Shown here piece by piece: positions 11,737 through 23,515 of a stretch of DNA of 64,000 bases. The notes under the pieces are model-generated. The model made no database searches and had not been told where the DNA came from. It was given only the letters and a program-made list of their open reading frames with translations. The stretch's first letter is position 1; each line of letters begins with the position of its first letter. The position numbers were made by a program, and so were the translations under genes. The DNA comes from Perilla frutescens (Eukaryota; Streptophyta; Magnoliopsida; Lamiales; Lamiaceae): contig BRKX01000017.1 of assembly GCA_026008535.1 (NCBI GenBank), positions 11,052,501 through 11,116,500 on the forward strand. The letters run 5' to 3'.

Positions 11737-11885
11737 TGTTAGTGCCACAGTTATGCACTAAGTGTTCGTGTTGTTTTGTTGGCGAGATATGTTCGACAAT
11801 GTGTGCTTGGGTAAGTCCCTAAAGCTATTCATTCCACTATACGAGAAAAGAAGAACAGTTGGCAAACTGTTCCCTCTGATGTCCC

Positions 11886-13245
11886 TGGTGCGTCGTTTTT
11901 CACCAAAAATAAATGTTCCGACTTTCGTCGGCAAGCCCACACTGCAGAGTACAGTGGCGAGCAGGATCGTCTCCCAAAGGACCGGCGAGAATTACTCTTG
12001 ACTTTCAGTCTGCGTACCCAAACTCCCAGAAACGTGTTTTGTGTGAATTATACAGCAAAATAAATTAGAGAATTAAATAGACAACTACCGAAAATATGTG
12101 TGCAAACGAACTGATTTAAATCAATAACGAAAGGGTATTCCGGATCCAACAAACTCCACTCCACTTATAACACCGATTACAGATGCAAGAATTAATTAAT
12201 CAAACCATGCAAATCAGTTATAGTCACCGAAGACGCTTCTGACATGACCTTATCTCTCCATACTGTTTCGATAATTAAGAAGACGCTTCATTAATTACTT
12301 CCCTAATCGACTGACAACTGTAAGAGATGCTCTATGAGTTTAATGAGCCGACAGCAATGAGCACAAGAAAGACCCGATTCTTAAATTACAGACTCTGACG
12401 CAGGACTGTAAAATTAACTTTGTTATTCCCCTAGTTATTTGAACAACCGTTTTACCACTTATTAAACCTAAACCACGATTACGTATGGCCGATTTAAATT
12501 GGCTAGTAATTAATCACAACCTACCAAATATTTACAACTACTCGATAGACTTAGAATAATTAAGGAGCCGAAATCCAAGAATAACAGATACATGCATCAA
12601 TTAATTATGAACAAACAATTAGATCTCACAGTTATATAAGCGGAGCTTCGTCGTCGTCACCGGAATACGAATAACTTAGCTACTTTGCATGCTGGAATCG
12701 AGCAACATAAATTAATGAAGAAGATGAAATATAAAATCTGCTCCAAGCGTTTCTCTGCTGCTGCGTTCTAGCGTCCAGCGTGAATAATCGAATGAATTAT
12801 GATAAGTCCTAATCTATATATAATATCCTTAATTAAGATAGTATCCACATGGAAATTAACATCCTAATCTAATCCCAACTAGGTAATTGGCAAAATAGGG
12901 ACTCTTAGGCGGTGGAATCTGTTGCAGCCACGTTTGGGTCTGGAATTGGGCCGAGAGTTGGAGTTAGCAAGCCCAAGTCGCGTATCTAAGCCCAGCTTCT
13001 AGAAACTCGCTCCAGCTTTCCAGCTGCATGCCCTTACGGCCGGATCTACTCAGACTCGAATTTTGCTCTTTCTTCACTTAGATTCTTTTTGCACCAAAAG
13101 CATGACCTTTTCTCCAACTTTGTACTACATCCCTACACAACTCAACAAACACATCATTCTTCCAAAATACACAAGTATAGGGTAATTAATTAGGAGAAAT
13201 GGCACAAAAAAATAGTAATAAAAGCAAGTAGAATACGTCCTATCA
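11886..13245 (-). repeat. 3' LTR of gag-only element 1
   Basis: Starts TGGTGCGTCG and ends TACGTCCTATCA on the plus strand. It matches 17293-18652 along its whole length, both 1360 bp. It shares a block (CAAAAATAAATGTTCCGAC and CGTCTCCCAAAGGACCGG) with the LTRs of element 2, so the two are related subfamilies. Confidence 0.9.
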
Positions 13246-13283
13246 AATCCCCCCACACTTAAACTTTGCTCGTCCTCGAGCAA
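13246..13283 (-). promoter_or_regulatory. polypurine tract of element 1 with AGGA hairpin
   Basis: In element sense the order is hairpin TTGCTCG-AGGA-CGAGCAA (13266-13283), a short spacer, then AAGTGTGGGGGG abutting the 3' LTR. The tract would prime plus-strand DNA synthesis. The 7-bp stem is perfect. Confidence 0.75.
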
Positions 13284-14536
13284 CCTTAAAACAAAGAACA
13301 GACTCAACAAGGATGAATGACCAAGCATCAACAACCCAGATCAACGATAACTCAGAGCATAAGCTGTGATATATCGATCCACAAACCACTAACCAATTTT
13401 GTTCAAGAAACATGCCAACATGTGTCAATCAAGTTAGAATCATATTTATCAATCCAGCCTCACCAAGATTCACTCATTAACTCTCAAAGAAATCAGGTCA
13501 GGAAGTTGTTCACTCAAAATCATGATTAGCTCTTTTCAACATAAAATTGCTCATTTGTCACCCAAAAATGCCACACTTCAATTTCGTTCACAAATCATAA
13601 GGTCTTTCTTCTTTGGTTGTAATGGGGCTAAGGTTCACGAGGTAGGATACATTTGGCCAAAGTAGCTGAGTACAAAGAAAACGATGCAAGTACAAGAATG
13701 TATATTTCTTTTAAGAACAGCTCTGCAAAATCCTCAAATCAACATAGGGCTTATTTCAAAAATTGAGCACACAGATTCTTTTGCTCTCTTCATATCCTAC
13801 TCCTCAATTTTTTTCTTTTGATTCTCTCTCTTTTTTTTTTATATAGAAGCTTTGCTTCTTATTCAAAATGTTTTTTTTTCGGAGGAGCAGGATACGAGTA
13901 TTCATGCATTTTTTTTCTTCTCAAGCCCTCATATTCCTCACTTGTGCAGCTTAAACACCATTCATGAAAGTACTTGCATGTTTTCAGGGACAAAAAGCAG
14001 GCCAAAAGAAAGGCTATGGCTCATGTGTAGTGGCTGTAAACAACAAAAATTGGATTTTTTAGGCTCAAATTGGCTCACTATTTGGCAATGTACGGGTAGG
14101 GTGTTTTCTTGGGCCAATAGCTCGGGTATCCCTAATGCCTTAATCATATTTCAGAATGACATCAAAGGTGGTGACAATGGGGGCAGCAAAGCAATTCAAA
14201 TATCCCAGAAACATAATCAGACAACACTCATTATGCAAAAATTGAGCTCTTAATTCCTGCATGCTCATAGGCTCAAAAACTCATAATTTGTAGGCTTAGA
14301 AAATAGTGATTGGAAGCATGATTCATCATTCAAGATTTCATCTAAAACTTGGCACATTTCTATCACAAAACAACAACCATTCATCCAGTCAAACTAGTCA
14401 TAGCCCATTCTCCTCAATTCATCAATTCGTGGCAATCAATACTTAGTCATCTTCCAACATAAAAAATGAAAAAAAGACTCTTTTTTTATTTTATTTTTTT
14501 TATAACTTCAATAATTAATAAACTGACAAGGTAATC

Positions 14537-14573
14537 CTCCCCACACTTGAAGATCACAGTGTCCTCACTGTGA
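14537..14573 (-). promoter_or_regulatory. internal polypurine tract of element 1 with AGGA hairpin
   Basis: In element sense: TCACAGTG-AGGA-CACTGTGA (14554-14573), a perfect 8-bp stem, a short spacer, then AAGTGTGGGGAGG. It repeats the layout of the terminal tract 1.3 kb away, lies downstream of gag, and has a counterpart in element 2. Confidence 0.65.
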
Positions 14574-14969
14574 GAGGAATACAAAAGTAAACTCAAGACA
14601 TAACAGAAATAAAAATGCAAACACCAAAAAAAAGAAAAAACAAGCAAATCAATGACAAACAATTATTAAAAGGGAGGGGAAAAGAAAGGGCTAACTCTCT
14701 CCCGTCAGGTGGTGGATAACTTGCTCCATGACATCAAGTCGGTGTCCTAGACTGTCCTCGAGCCGGGTAGCAGCAGTATTGATCAAAGCTTCGATTTCTG
14801 GTAAGAGAGAAACGACTGTGGTACCTGCATGAGAACAAAAAAAAAAACAAAAACAAAAACAAAACAAATAATGAAGAGACAAAAATAAAAGAAAAAGGGA
14901 AAAGGATTCGGGTTGCCTCCCGAGAAGCGCCCTTAGTTAACGTCGGAGGCTCGACGTGGGGAGACACGA

Positions 14970-17191
14970 TTAAGAGACAATTTCAGGGGTAGCAGATCTA
15001 CCCCTGTCGAAAGGAATTGTTTCCATCCCTGCACCTTTATGTTTCTTCAAAAAATCGACCAACCTTGCTTCTTGCCCTTTCAGCCCCAACACAGGGGCCT
15101 TCACATGAGATGGTAAAATCGGTTCTGAATTGTTTGGTAAGGGCAAACGGCCTATCTGCTGGACTATCTCGCGGATTGCCCTTTCTTCCTCTGAATCTGG
15201 ATCGCGGCATTTTTGAGGTAATTTTTGTTGAATAACGGCTAAAACAGTCTCACCAACCGTGATCTTTGCATCTTTCCCATATCGTATCTTCTTAGAGCAT
15301 AGTTCTTTCAAGGACTTCGTGTATCTAGGGACTTGCTTGATAGCATCGATCAGAGGTAGGTTGATCTCGACTTTCTTGAAAAGCTCGAATATCTCTTTCT
15401 CATCTTCCTCTTTCTTGTGCCTTGTTAACCTGGAAGGAAAAGGAGCTGCATTAATAGGGTTAGAATATTTAGTCGGCACTTGTACCTCAGTAAGGGCAAA
15501 CGGGGCAGCAGATTGTTTGCCCTCTGTGCTTGGTTTGTCTTCAGCTTCTGCAATTTGCCCACACCGCGTGTTGTCTTTCTTCTTCTTTATTTCCACCTCA
15601 ACCAATTCTTTGCCGCTTCGAAGGGTCACAACACTGACGTTCCCTCGTGGATTCAGCTCGGTTTGAAAGAGAAAAGACATAGCTGGTTGTTCATTCCTTC
15701 CGCCAGATTATTTTTTCGACCCTTCAGTATGCCCTTCCGGCTTCTTTTCTTCTTTCTTGGCCTCCAACTCGGTTAACTCCTCCGTACTTCTCAAAGTGAC
15801 AGTGCAAACATGCGCTCTTGGATTCGTTTCAGTTTGAGATGGGAGTTTGCCTTGATTCACCTGCATCTTGTTCATTTGCGTGGCAAGCTGTGTGATCTGC
15901 ATGCCCATACTGCCCAGGGCAGCTTGTGTCTCCTGCTGAAAGGTCTTTTAGCTCTGCGCTAGACTGTTCACTAGACTTGTGCTTTGCTCGAGACTCTTCA
16001 TGATCTCACTCATAGATGGCTCAGATCGGTCCGTGTGGGCATACTGACTGCCCTGCGGCTGCCTCTAGCCGAGGTTCGGATGGTCCTTCCAACCTGAGTT
16101 GTATGTGTTTGAGTACGGATCATAATTTCTCCATCTTTGGGCATCATATTGTGCATCACCGGACCCATAGTAGGCTTGCTCGGTGGAGTGCTCATGCAAA
16201 TTGGGACACTCGTCAGTAAGTGTCCGTTCTCAGAATAGACTCCGCAGCGGTTTGGCCTTGTCTGCGCCACAGCCAGGCCTCAGACCAGGGAAGTAAGAGC
16301 ATCTATCTTTTCATTCACTTCTGACTCTTCAGCTCGGCCGAGTGCCCTTACTGGCCGGTGTCTATCTTCATCTTCCTCTTCATACTGCTGTCCTCCAGAA
16401 GCCATGTCAATGATGAGTTGTTTGGCTTCGGCCAGGGTCTTCTTGGTGAGAGATCCTCCACTAGCAGCATCAACGATTTTCCTGTCAAAAGTAGACATGC
16501 CACGGTAAAAGTAATTTGTTAGCAATTGGTAATCTGTGAATCCATGGTCCGGGCATTTGCGGCAGAGTTGTTGAAATCTTTCCCAGTATTCAGCTAAGCT
16601 TTCATTGGGTTTTTATTTGATGCTGCTGATAGCCATTCTCAGATTGGCAGCTCGAGTCTCAGGAAAGAACTTTCGCAGGAATTGTCCTTCTAATTCCGCC
16701 CAGGTAGTGATAGACTCCGGTGGCAAATCAAATAACCAATCTCGTGCCTTTTCCTGTAAAGTGTGAGAAAAAGTGAGTAACCTTAAGTTATTAGCAGTAA
16801 AACCAGCAGGTCTTAAAGTTGAGCACACGAGATCAAATTCAGACAAATGCTTGTGTGCACTTTCTCCCGATAGATCACCAAACTTCGGTAACACTTGGAT
16901 GAATGCAGGTCAGATCTCCGCATTGTTGGCAATCGGGGGCAGCACGATGCAGATGGGTATGTTGCTCCGAAGGCGGCCGAGTTCCCTGATGAGAGGCTCA
17001 GGATCAGCCACGTTGGCATTGAGAAGGGCTCGTCCTGCGGCAAGGTCTTGCGGATTCGGTGGATTTGCGTCCTCTGTCATATCGATCAATTTGAGCTTCT
17101 TAGACTCCTTAGCAGCCCTCCTTAACTTATGTAACGTTCTCTCCGGCTCCGGATCAAACAATAACTCTTCTTTTTGTGAGGAACGGGTCAT
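14970..17191 (-). pseudogene. gag of gag-only element 1 (retrotrans_gag), decayed
   Basis: The start is ATG at 17191 (MTRSSQKEELLFDPEPERT). The gag core includes LPKFGDLSGESAHKHLSEFD, WLFDLPPESITTWAELEGQF and GFTDYQLLTNYFYRGM, a Ty3/gypsy capsid-type retrotrans_gag domain. A degenerate CCHC knuckle lies near 16200-16250 (CGVYSENGH, with Tyr where the second Cys is expected, and a 1-base shift after it). A basic tail ends FDRGRSATPEIVS at 14970. Frame breaks include TGA after NNAEI (about 16911), TAA after SSIK (about 16613), TAG before RQPQGSQ (about 16060) and TAA at about 15948. Element 2 has Arg, Gln, Trp and Gln at these places, so the breaks are secondary. Intact, the protein would form virus-like particles. 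Confidence 0.8.
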
Positions 17192-17269
17192 GCAATGAAA
17201 ACACAAGCAAAACAAAACAAAGAAAAATAGCAAACTGAAAATATAAGAGTAATTACTGCTTAAAACTGA

Positions 17270-17287
17270 TCCCCGACAACGGCGCCA
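17270..17287 (-). other. primer-binding site (tRNA-Asp type), element 1
   Basis: In element sense TGGCGCCGTTGTCGGGGA, 5 bases inside the 5' LTR. It differs by one transition from the perfect version in element 2 (TGGCGCCGTTGCCGGGGA), which is complementary to the plant tRNA-Asp 3' end used by Athila-group elements. Confidence 0.8.
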
Positions 17288-17292
17288 AAATT

Positions 17293-18652
17293 TGGTGCGT
17301 CATTTTTAACCAAAAATAAATGTTCCGACTTTCGTCGGCAAGCCCACACTGCAGAGTACAGTGGCGAGCAGGATCGTCTCCCAAAGGACCGGTGAGAATT
17401 ACTCTTGACTTTCAGTCTGCGTGCCCAAACTCTCAAAAACGTGTTTTGTGTGAATTATACAGCAAAATAAATTAGAGAATTAAATAGACAACTACCGAAA
17501 ATATGTGTGCAAACGAACTGATTTAAATCAATAACGAAAGGGTATTCCGGATCCAACAAACTCCACTCCACTTATAACACCGATCACAGATGCAAGAATT
17601 AATTAATCAAACCATGCAAATCAGTTATAGTCACCGAAGACGCTTCTGACATGACCTCATCTCTCCATACTGTTTCGATAATTAAGAAGACGCTTCATTA
17701 ATTACTTCCCTAATCGACTGAAAACTGTAAGAGATGCTCTATGAGTTTAATGAGCCGACAACAATGAGCACAAGAAAGACCCGATTCTTAAATTACAGAC
17801 TCTGACGCAGGACTGTAAAATTAACTCTGTTATTACCCTAGTTATTTGAGCAACCGTTTTACCACTTATTAAACCTAAACCACGATTACGTATGGCCGAT
17901 TTAAATTGGCTAGTAATTAATCACAACCTACCAAATATTTGCAACTACTCGATAGACTTAGAATAATTAACGACCCGAAATCCAAGAATAACAGATACAT
18001 GCATCAATTAATTATGAACAAACAATTAGATCTCACAGTTATATAAGCGGAGCTTCATCGTCATCACCGGAATATGAATAACTTAGCTACTTTGCATGCT
18101 AGAATCGAGCAACATAAATTAACGAAGAAGATGAAATATAAAATCTGTTCCAAGCGTTTCTCTGCTGCTGCGTTCTAGCGTCCAGCGTGAATAATCGAAT
18201 GAATTATGATAAGTCCTAATCTATATATAATATCCTTAATTAAGATAGTATCCACATGGAAATTAACATCCTAATCTAATCCCAACTAGGTAATTGGCAA
18301 AATAGGGACTCTTAGGCGGTGGAATCTGTTGCAGCCGCGTCCAGGTCTGGAATTGGGCCGAGAGTTGGAGTTAGCAAGCCCAAGTCGCGTATCTAAGCCC
18401 AGCTTCTAGAAACTCGCTCCAGCTTTCCAGCTGCATGCCCTTACGGCCGGATCTACTCAAACTCGAATTTTGCTCTTTCTTCACTTAGATTCTTTTTGCA
18501 CCAAAAGCATGACCTTTTCTCCAACTTTGTACTACATCCCTACACAACTCAACAAACACATCATTCTTCCAAAATACACAAGTATAGGGTAATTAATTAG
18601 GAGAAATGGCACAAAAAAATAGTAATAAAAGCAAGTAGATTACGTCCTATTA
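17293..18652 (-). repeat. 5' LTR of gag-only element 1
   Basis: Starts TGGTGCGTCA and ends TACGTCCTATTA on the plus strand. The last base pair of difference from the other LTR (TTA versus TCA) is again a transition. Confidence 0.9.
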
Positions 18653-18752
18653 GTCCCAGATAGAACCAGGGACACATTTATATGGCAGTTTTCATAATTA
18701 AAAGATCTTGCGCGGATCCGTTCGTGGAAGGCAAGATATGTTCGATTGACTG

Positions 18753-20104
18753 TGGTGTGTCGTTTTGCACCAAAAATAAATGTTCCGACAGTAGTCAGTT
18801 TGCCCACACTGCACAGTACAGCGATGAGCGAGATCGTCTCCCAAAGGACCGGCGAGAAATATTATATACTTCCAATCTGCAGAAACCAACTTTAAAAGGG
18901 GGGAAATTTATGGGTATAAACTGTAGTGCACGAAAATAATTAAATAACAAGGAATTAAAATACACACACGAGCAACAGGTTTAAACAATTAATTAGAAAT
19001 ATTCCGAATATCAACTACTCCACTCTGGCACAATTATACTGATCCTCGATTCAAGAATACAATTAATTATCACATGTAAATCAGTTGCGGATGCCGAAGA
19101 CATTTACTGACACATCACTATTTCTCCGTATTTTCTCGAATGGCAGGAAGACACTTCACCACACATTTTCTCTAATCAACTAACAACCCAAAATAGACAC
19201 TCTTATAGATTTAATTAGCCGATTGCTTTATACTCGAGAGAAACCCGATTCTAATCTAGCGAACTCTGACACAGGATCACCGAACCAGATTATTATCCCC
19301 ACGGTATTAGCTACTAATTTTACCACTAATTAATCCTAAACCACGATTACGTATGGCCGAATTAATTGCTAGTGATTAATTCCTATACTCCGAATATTCG
19401 CGACTACTCGGTTTAATCGAAACAATCACGACTCGACTTATGGAGGATAATAAATACACATGCATGAATTAATCGAGAAAAAAAACGTTTAGATCTCACA
19501 GATTTAATTAGCCAGAGCTTCGTGAGTTAATCCCGAAATGGAGAAAGTCTAGCTAGAATTCATAATTAAATTCGAACACCAAAATATCGTGTAGCAGAAT
19601 ACCATAGAAAAGTGAAGAAGATGAATAAAATATGCAGCAGCGTCTTTCGCTGCTGTTGCTGCGTTTCTGAGATGGAATATCTATTCTAGTCAAAATAAAT
19701 CATAATATATCAAAAGCTATCCCTAAAATTAAGCATCCAACAAGGAAATAAATCTTATATATCTAGACTAGGAAGTTTCCAAGGATAGGACTCCTTTTAG
19801 GCTATGAAGATCATAAATCCGCGTCTAGAACTTGGGCTGGATCAGATTTTCGCACAAAACAGGCCCAAGTCACGCACAACTTCAGTTCTGGAATTTTCTC
19901 GGCCCATGCCTCTAGCAGTTTGCCCATACCGACTGTATTTCGAGCTGCTTGCTTGCATTCTTCAAAAGATGGAGCATTTCTTCACTTCATTCCTTCCACC
20001 TGCACATCTCCTAAAAACACATCAAATCTTTCCAAAACATGCAGTGAACGAGTGGTTAAGGCATGAAATAGCATGAATGAGAACAAGTAGAATAAGCCCG
20101 ATCA
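18753..20104 (-). repeat. 3' LTR of gag-only element 2
   Basis: Starts TGGTGTGTCG and ends AATAAGCCCGATCA on the plus strand. It pairs with 23516-24868. Confidence 0.9.
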
Positions 20105-20142
20105 AACCCCCCACACTTAGACTATGCTCGTCCTCGAGCATA
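20105..20142 (-). promoter_or_regulatory. polypurine tract of element 2 with AGGA hairpin
   Basis: In element sense: hairpin TATGCTCG-AGGA-CGAGCATA (20123-20142), a perfect 8-bp stem, a short spacer, then AAGTGTGGGGGG next to the 3' LTR. Confidence 0.75.
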
Positions 20143-21411
20143 TGTAAACAAAGAACATACTCTAAAATAAAAACAAAAAATGACACGTCAAGTACCGGCT
20201 GTCTTAAACTGAACACACTCAAAGTTAGGATTACAACACAACCATCCACAATCCACTAACCCTTCTCTTATTTCATGAAACTGTACACATGCTCTTCATT
20301 CAAGTAAAAAAAATATGCAAACTCAATCCTGTCTCACCAAGGTTCGCTCAATTTCTCTCAAAAGAAAGTAAGGACAGAATTTAATTCACACAAGTCACGA
20401 CTTGATACCTTCAAACATAGATTTTCCCATATGTCAAAACCATTACCAACAAGTGAGAGCTATGCACAAATCAAAAGGTCTTTGAAACAGGTTGTAATGG
20501 GGCTAGGGTGTACATAGGTAGGATAATTTGGGTAAAGTGGCTCAAATATGTGAAAACATGTAAGCACATCAAAATACAATCTTCAAAGTCGGCTATAACT
20601 TATCAAATAGCTCAATGAATTCCAAGTTGAGTGCTGGTCTTCAAAAACAGTATAGGGCAACAAAAATTAACATCAATTGGGTACAACCCTATTTCCTCCA
20701 CGTCCAGTATGGGCATACTGCCCATTTTTTTCTTTTTTTTTCTTTCTTTCTCATTGAGTACTCTTTTTTTTTATGGAATAGAACATGACTTTACATTTTT
20801 TTTTCAATCTTCCAGCACTAACTGTCTTCAAGTAAATTTCGAACTCATCTCAACACAATCCAATATAACTTACATGCTTTCAAGGGACAAGATCAGGCCA
20901 AAACAAGCTAAGGCTGAAATATTTAGTGGCTATCAAGAAAGAGAGGATTCAGGCATAAACGAGCTCTCTAAGGGTTAGTGTCGGGTACGGATAATTTATT
21001 CAGGCCAAAGCAAGGGGTAATCCTACATGCCTTTATCATTTTCATGCAAAAGGAAACTCACAAGCAGTATGACCATGGCAACAAGGCAAATCAGAAATTC
21101 AGCATTCAAATCCGACATACTCATCAAAAGAATGAAATTGAGCTTTCAATATATATAACATGCTCAAAAGGCTCAAATCTCACGTTTATAAGCTCATCAA
21201 AACTTGATCAAGTTGTACATTTCATCGTTCAAGAATACATATGAGCATTAGCACAGTTCAATCACAAGAGAATCAATTAAACAAACCAAAGCAATCCATG
21301 CTATAACCCGTCCTCCTTGTATAATTCAATCTCAGGCAGCCAATACTCAACAAAAACAAGCAAAACAATTTTTATTTTTTTTCAAAAAGAACCAGACACA
21401 AAATAGCAACT

Positions 21412-21452
21412 TCCTCCCCCCCACACTTAGACAACACAATGTCCTCACTGTG
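21412..21452 (-). promoter_or_regulatory. internal polypurine tract of element 2 with AGGA hairpin
   Basis: In element sense: CACAGTG-AGGA-CATTGTG (21435-21452), a 7-bp stem with one G.T position that still pairs as RNA, a spacer, then AAGTGTGGGGGGGAGG. It is the positional counterpart of 14537-14573 in element 1. Confidence 0.65.
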
Positions 21453-21802
21453 CAGGGAAGAGAGTCAACAAAACGAACACAACATGAATGAAAGAAAATA
21501 AAAATAAAGGGAGAGAGAGAGAGGGCAAACTCGCAAGTAAGGGGAGAGACAACCAGTAAGGGCATACGGATGACGCTCAAGTGTAGTAGCCCAGCTTGAT
21601 GTGTAATGGTTAAACAACTTCATGAGCTCGGCAAGGGTAAAGGCAACGCTAGAAAAGGTACCTGCACTAGAAGGCTGGACTAGAATGTTTTTTTTTTGGA
21701 ACAATAAACATAAAATAACAATAGAAAGAAAATAAATGCTCGGGTTGCCTCCCGAGAAGCGCCTTTATTTAACGTCTGAGGCTCGACATATGAAAGGCAC
21801 GA

Positions 21803-23412
21803 TCAATAGACAATTTCAGGGGTAGCAGATCTACCCCTGTCAAAAGTAGTCGTATCCATTCTCACACCTTTATGCTTCCTCAAAAGCTCAACCATCCTTG
21901 CTTCTTGCCCTTTCAGCTCCAACACTGGGGTCTTCACATGAGCTGGTAAAATTGGTTCCGAGTTGGTCGGTAAGGGCATACGGCACGTCAGACTTCGAGT
22001 TGGAAATTCATTGGTGGGGTACAGCCGCATGATAACATCTCGAATCTCCTCGTCTTCATCTGTTATTGCAGCGGTTTCAGTCAGCCCACGAAAGAGTACC
22101 TTCTTGAACAGCTCGATGATCTCTTTCTCATCATCCTCTTTCTTGTTTCGAATCAACCTGGATGGAAAAGGTACTGCAACCAGAGAATTAGAAATGTTGG
22201 ATGCAGATTTCACCTCAGTAAGGGCAGACTCGGCAGCTGATGTTCTTCTTCTGTACTGGATTTGTTTTTAGTCTATGCAGTATGCCCATACTGCGGGTTC
22301 TTCTTAGCTTCCACGTCATCCAACTCCTCTACACTTCTCAAAGTGATAGCGCAAACATGCGCTCTTGGATTCATTTCAGTTTGGAAGGGGAGTTTGCCTT
22401 GATTTGCTTGCATCTTGTTCAATTGAGTAGCAAGCTGAGTGATCTGTGTGCCCATACTGCCTAGGGCGGCTTGTGTTTCTTGCTGGAAAGCCTTCTGATT
22501 TTGTACCAAATTGTTCACCAGGGCATTACTTTTCTCCAGACACTTCATGATATCTGTCATGCTCGGTGCAGATCGGTCAGTTTGGGCATACTGACTGCCC
22601 TGCGGCTGCCTCCAGCCGATGTTCGAATGGTCCCTCTCACCTGGATCATATGTGTTATGTGTCTGCACCATAGCTAGACCTCGGACAAGAGAAGTCAGAG
22701 CATCAATCTTCTCATTAACTCCGGAATTTTCTGCTCTCTCAACTCCCTTCACAGACCAGTATCTGTCATCATCATCATCCTCATATTGCTGGCCACCGGA
22801 GACCATGTCGATGATGAGCTGTTTCGCCTCTGCTAGAGTCTTATTAGTGAGAGACCCTCCGGTAGCAGCATCCACGATCTTCCTATCAAAAGTTGACATA
22901 CCACGGTAAAAATAGTTAGTGAATAACTGATAATCAGAGAACCCGTGGTCTGGGCATCTTCGGCACAACTGCTGAAATCCCGCCCAATAATTAGCTAGAC
23001 TTTCATTAGATTTTTGCTTGATGTTGCTGATGGCCATTCTAAGATTCGCAGCTCGTGACTCTGGGAAAAATTTGCATAGGAACTGCTCCTCCATATCATC
23101 CCATGTAGTAATCGAAGCTGGTGGGAGATCAAAAAGCCATTCTCTTGCTCGACCTTGCAATGTGTGTGAGAAATTTAACAAGCGCAGGTTGTCGTCCGTA
23201 AAGCCTTGAGGACGCAGGGTAGAGCAAATCCAGTCGAACTCTGCTAAATGCGTGTGCGCACTCTCTCCAGGTGCGTCACTGAATTTGGGTAGCACTTGTA
23301 TGAACCCCGGCCGAATCTCTGCATTGTGGGCGATGGTAGGTAGAACGATGCAAATAAGCCTATTGTTTCGATGACGGCCCAACTCTCAGATCAAGGGAGC
23401 AGGTTCAGCCAT
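21803..23412 (-). pseudogene. gag of gag-only element 2, nearly intact but knuckle deleted
   Basis: ATG at 23412 (MAEPAPLI) is followed at once by TGA where element 1 has Arg (PLIRELGR). From about 23382 one frame of 369 codons runs through the retrotrans_gag core (VLPKFSDAPGESAHTHLAEF, WLFDLPPASITTWDDMEEQF, NYFYRGMSTFDRKIVDAA). It then passes into IGWRQPQGSQYAQTDRSAPS without the CCHC knuckle and spacer present in element 1, a deletion of some 60 codons. A TAG after PQYGHTA (about 22273) separates the C-terminal basic part, which ends FDRGRSATPEIVY. Loss of the knuckle would weaken RNA packaging if the protein were made. Confidence 0.8.
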
Positions 23413-23492
23413 GTTTCCTGCGAATAAAGAAAAACCAAGAAAAGAAAAAATTGCAAACTGAAAATATTAGAATAATAACTGCTTAAAACCGG

Positions 23493-23510
23493 TCCCCGGC
23501 AACGGCGCCA
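23493..23510 (-). other. primer-binding site (tRNA-Asp), element 2
   Basis: In element sense TGGCGCCGTTGCCGGGGA, 5 bases inside the 5' LTR. It is a perfect 18-base complement to the plant tRNA-Asp 3' end as I know it from Athila-group elements. Confidence 0.85.
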
Positions 23511-23515
23511 AAATT

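Larger units (their letters stand above)
11886..18652 (-). mobile_element. gag-only Athila-like LTR element 1 (TR-GAG type), TSD GTCCC
   Basis: Two 1360-bp LTRs (11886-13245 and 17293-18652) flank a 4.0-kb internal region. GTCCC lies directly outside both ends (11881-11885 and 18653-18657). On the minus strand the order is 5' LTR (right), primer-binding site, gag, non-coding region, polypurine tract, 3' LTR (left). There is no protease, reverse transcriptase or integrase. This is the organisation of terminal-repeat elements with a GAG domain, which need a partner's pol. The primer site is complementary to the tRNA-Asp 3' end used by Athila elements. The LTRs differ at scattered positions only, so insertion was fairly recent compared with the host copia. 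Confidence 0.9.

Noticed and set aside
15017..15776. Plus-strand open frames over the gag of element 1
   Set aside because: They are the complement of the minus-strand gag and lack any domain of their own.
22240..23209. Plus-strand open frames over the gag of element 2
   Set aside because: Antisense shadows of a well-supported retrotrans_gag frame.
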